DNA of 64,000 bases from Atherinomorus stipes (Eukaryota > Chordata > Actinopteri > Atheriniformes > Atherinidae): contig JALJCO010013652.1 in assembly GCA_023101725.1 (NCBI GenBank), positions 601,029 through 665,028 of the forward strand, read 5' to 3'. Position numbers and translations under genes: made by a program. How positions within the stretch are numbered: position 1 is the first letter of the stretch; the number at the start of each line of letters is the position of its first letter. A model generated the notes under the pieces. The model worked only from the letters and a program-made list of their open reading frames with translations, searched no databases and had not been told where the DNA came from. Below are positions 60,823 to 64,000 of the stretch, piece by piece.

Positions 60823-63390
60823 AAGAATGCTATCACACTGAGGAGAAGATGAACATTCTGGATATAGTCTTTGCCTCATTGGAGGCATTTTCGGTGCAGA
60901 GACATATTGAGATGAGATTCTTCTGCAGCCAGTGGTGATCCCATATTTCCTGGCTCTGAACTCTACCCACGAATATAAATACCTGGATGTGTTCACTAAT
61001 AGTAAACTGAACTTCTCAATAACTACAGATGCCATTTCCTTGATATTACTGTATCTGCAGCTTTCCGCTGCATGCCTTTCATTATTACGGTAGTTTAGTT
61101 ACCCATTTAGTCAATTAAGTCATGGACTTCCGCCAAGCTGACTTAGTAGACTTGTTTCTTCAGAAACTTTCAGAAAAATGTTTTACAACTATTTCTGAAA
61201 ATTTTCCATAAATCATTTTCTCTCGAACCAGAGATTTTACTGGAACAGTAAAATCCTCACCTGCTGTGGTCTGTTCTGCGCTCTGAATGCATGGCTTTTA
61301 ATATACATTTTGCCAGCATATTTAAAAATTTAGATCACCTCTGTGTGCTCCTCCTCTCCAGACCCGCTTCCTCCTCTCCACACCGTTGTGGCTGCTGCTC
61401 TGAAGTTGCTGACTTACATAAAACGCAAATTTCATTTTGCGTTTACCACATGCTGTTCTGAACGTTCCATGGCAAAGCAATAGCACATTCTAAATCCTCA
61501 TTTAAATACTGCTGTTTGCGCCTGTTACAGATTGTATGGGTAATCTTTGTAGATCACCCACAAACGCTGAAAAGACAGCAAATTGAATTCTTTGTAAATC
61601 AGGGCCTTAATTTAATTTAAAGCACCGAATTGAATTTGTTTTGAAACTGAAATTTTTTAAAGGTTTGCAAATATAGGCCTAGCAAAAATTCAGAAAATGG
61701 CAAAGTGATAGAATAGACTAAAACCTGAAGCAGCCAACAAATGTATGAACCACAAATGTGTGAACCACAAATGTGTGAATGTCCAAAATTATTTTCCTCT
61801 GGGTAGTCTCTAAAATGTGCGTAAGCAAGGTCTGTAGTTTGCTTAAAGTTACGCACATTCCTAAGCTAGTTTTTTTCTATAAATCCCAACTTTTGCGTAA
61901 GAAGTTGCTTACGCACTTCCTAGGCCGGTTTTGTGCATAAGCAAGCTTTATAAATGAGACCCCTGGTTGGCAGTACCTGGAGAGACAGACGCCTCCCCTG
62001 GCTTAATTGGATATGGCATGTTTAAAAGCCAGTGTGCGGACAACAGAGGAGAGAGACCAGACTTGGGACTGGGCGCAGTAGGTGGAGCTGGTTGGGTGCT
62101 GGATCCCCAGGCTGGGGGCTCAGGAGATGGTGGCAGAGGAGAGGTGGCTGGGGAGCCAGAGGGCGGCCGCGGGACGGAGCCACAGCCAAAGATGCCAACC
62201 GCTGCAAGCCCTTTTAGCCCCCTTTAGCCTCTTTTAGTCTTTTTTTTTGTTTTTTGTAATTCACTTTTTATTGTTTTTTGGACCACTTACAAGTTTTTTT
62301 TGCCAGAAATATTTACAACAATGCACCTTGAATGTATAACACATTGTAAGACAGTATTATAGTCAAATCCCCCCCACCCCTTTAGTCTTTTTTTTTTTTT
62401 TACTTTGGACAGTTTTATTTATTTTATCACTTTTATTCATTTGAACTTTTAGTACTTCAGTACTTTTATTTATTTTATTTCTTTAGTTTTCATTGTTCAA
62501 ACCACTACCTGCTGGTGATGGCCTCTCTTCTTTTCCCCTCTTACAGCAGTCGCTGGTATTCTGAGAAGAACCACCCGTGACATCTCTTTCTTTAGGACAG
62601 AGTCTGTTAGAAGGTTGCTTCAAGAAAGAACGACAAACACTCAGTAGTGAAAAGACAAGCTTGATATTTTTTTGGGCCAAAGGAGTTCAGCACAGGTTAC
62701 AATATTGAACTGAACACATGTTTTTCAAGCCCTGGTTCTTATGCCCTCTCCTTCAGCTTCAGGTTGTCTGGCCCTCCTTGGGTCTCTTGCCCATCAGGTG
62801 GGGGCATCCATCTCTGAGGCACATTTGTAATCTCATCTCCCAACTAAGAACCTTGGGAGAGGTGTTACATTCCTCAGTCTCTGGGAAAGTGTGGTAAAGT
62901 CTTTTCTCGCACAATGTCACAATTTCATAAAACAAGATTCTTCCATGAGAGTCCTTCAGTGTATTCTCCTTTTTATCATTCACTTTTTCTTTGAAATAAA
63001 ATCAATATCGATATGAAAAAGTAGAAGACTCACATTTTTACTTTAGAAAAGTCTATCACCATCGGAGCAAGGAGACTGCACTGACATGCAGTAGATATGT
63101 AACGTCAGCCACTTTGAGAAAGAAACGCTTTATGCTGTCTCACATTCATACACTGATGAGTGTGTGATTAATGGTGTCCCACTTTATGCACAGCAATGCT
63201 TCATATTACTTTTAGTTGTATTTTCAAGTAATTCAGCAAAGTAAGCTCACTCTTCCATGTGTCTTTCTGTCATTCATGACTGGAGATCGCAAACGTAAAT
63301 ACGCTGAATATCATTCAGCAATTCCCAACGCCATCCGCTTTTATCCTGCCTTTCTCAATTTAAATGCTCAAAATTGGTAAGAATATATTT
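60823..63390. other. No gene recognised; fragments of DNA-element ends
   Basis: TTTGTAAATCAGGGCC (followed by TTA) at about 61590-61605 and TTTATAAATGAGACCC at about 61948-61963 look like right ends of two fish DNA elements, without clear left ends. 61.98-62.22 kb is GC-rich with GGAGGTGGCTGGGG-type sequence and no convincing gene. From 62.23 kb it is T-rich anonymous DNA. Confidence 0.45.
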
Positions 63391-63394
63391 TTCA

Positions 63395-63646
63395 CTAGCT
63401 CTCACAAGAATCTGACATGATGAGAGAAACAAATGCGCTGAGTTCATCAGAGGTCTGTGTTGCCCCTGAAATTATATGGCTGAAAAAACGATGAATAGCT
63501 TCTGGCAGAGTTTTTATTAGAATCTGATGCTCATCTCCCTCAGGCTCTAACTGGACCCACAGCTTCCCCCTCACAGAGAGCTTTATCTTTTGTGCTTTCT
63601 CAACCTTATCCTTCCTTTTTTTGCTATCTCTTTTCCCTGTTGCCAC
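63395..63646 (-). CDS. Hypothetical 83-codon open frame
   Basis: The frame runs from ATG at 63646 to a stop at 63395 and encodes a lysine-rich start (KRDSKKRKDKVEKAQKIK) followed by GKLWVQLEPEGDEHQILIK and a Ser/Phe-rich end. No family recognised, no splice or promoter evidence. Its composition is more protein-like than that of other small frames here, but it could be chance. Confidence 0.22.
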   Translation of the reverse strand: MATGKRDSKKRKDKVEKAQKIKLSVRGKLWVQLEPEGDEHQILIKTLPEAIHRFFSHIISGATQTSDELSAFVSLIMSDSCES

Positions 63647-64000
63647 TTTAATTCAACCTCAAGTCTGCTGGCACACACACTTTTATACTTGTTCTTACTG
63701 TACATAGCAAAGACCCCTGACAAATATAATCTAAAGAGGGTCAAACCTTAGTGAATTGTCTTGAAACTTGATGGTAACTGTTCAGTTCATTTTCATTTTA
63801 TGATAAACTGACATCAGTCATGTCATTAGTCAAGTCTCTGTTTTTCCAGAACAGGCTGCATGTTTCTTTAAAACTGTGAGATGCAGCAGCTCGGCGAGTA
63901 GATTTTACTTCTGCTTTTGTTGTTTTCAGATCTGCACACTTGATTTCCAGATTTCAAGTAACTATATTTCCCTTTAAAGACTTCATTTCCATTTTCAAGT
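63647..64000. other. No gene recognised
   Basis: Anonymous AT-rich DNA to the window end. Confidence 0.55.

Noticed and set aside
61967..62227. Gly-rich 86-codon frame in a GC-rich patch
   Set aside because: No domain, no splice sites, overlapping frames on both strands of similar length; compositional.

Overview
The window looks like a piece of a teleost (percomorph-type) fish chromosome. The grounds are a spliced kinase gene of a family expanded in fishes, a fish-type tRNA-derived SINE, and a dense mixture of hAT, Tc1, Harbinger, Penelope-like, LINE and endogenous-retrovirus remnants. Most of the window is transposon-derived or anonymous non-coding DNA. All calls come from reading the sequence; no search was run.

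Layout. 0-11 kb: anonymous DNA with small hAT-type MITEs, two of them with clean 8-bp target-site duplications, plus large G-rich and A-rich blocks (6.9-7.75 and 9.84-10.93 kb) that look more like assembly or base-calling noise than biology. 12.0-15.0 kb, minus strand: a ten-exon transposase-like gene whose exon phases all agree, but which has one in-frame stop and two first-base splice-donor changes. 18.7-22.5 kb: a tandem array with a unit of about 1.14 kb, followed by a stray relic of a kinase-gene exon. 22.9-25.8 kb: a broken retroviral integrase and envelope fragment set in G-rich low-complexity DNA. 27.3-36.06 kb: a duplicated segment made of a retroviral LTR / primer site / gag leader, an unclassified repeat, microsatellites and a degenerate satellite; one copy carries an 884-bp foldback element.

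36.06-40.02 kb, minus strand: the best gene of the window, a HIPK/DYRK-like protein kinase with seven phase-consistent kinase exons followed by lysine-rich tail exons that have been tandemly duplicated. An ISL2EU-like transposon sits in one intron. 40.08-43.46 kb: a three-layer nest, a Tc1 element inside a long terminal-inverted-repeat element inside the reverse-transcriptase region of a LINE. 44.24-45.25 kb, plus strand: an NRF-1-type promoter motif and an unrecognised three-exon gene of 112 codons. 46.8 and 49.2 kb: two orphan minus-strand exons with good splice sites. 49.6-51.3 kb: SINE and MITE copies.

53.3-57.6 kb: a decayed Harbinger transposon (Myb-like gene and transposase, convergent), a foldback element inside its transposase, a Harbinger MITE with TTA duplications, and a MITE nested in a hAT element. 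59.75-60.82 kb: a Penelope-like retroelement with a GIY-YIG region and inverted terminal arms, each holding a hammerhead-ribozyme-like core. The rest up to 64 kb is largely empty of recognisable genes.

The most notable observations are the paired hammerhead-like cores, the duplicated tail exons of the kinase gene with a dispersed copy 14 kb away, the transposase-like gene with two G-to-A donor changes, and the three-exon gene behind an NRF-1 site. I did not find a clearly new multi-gene system.
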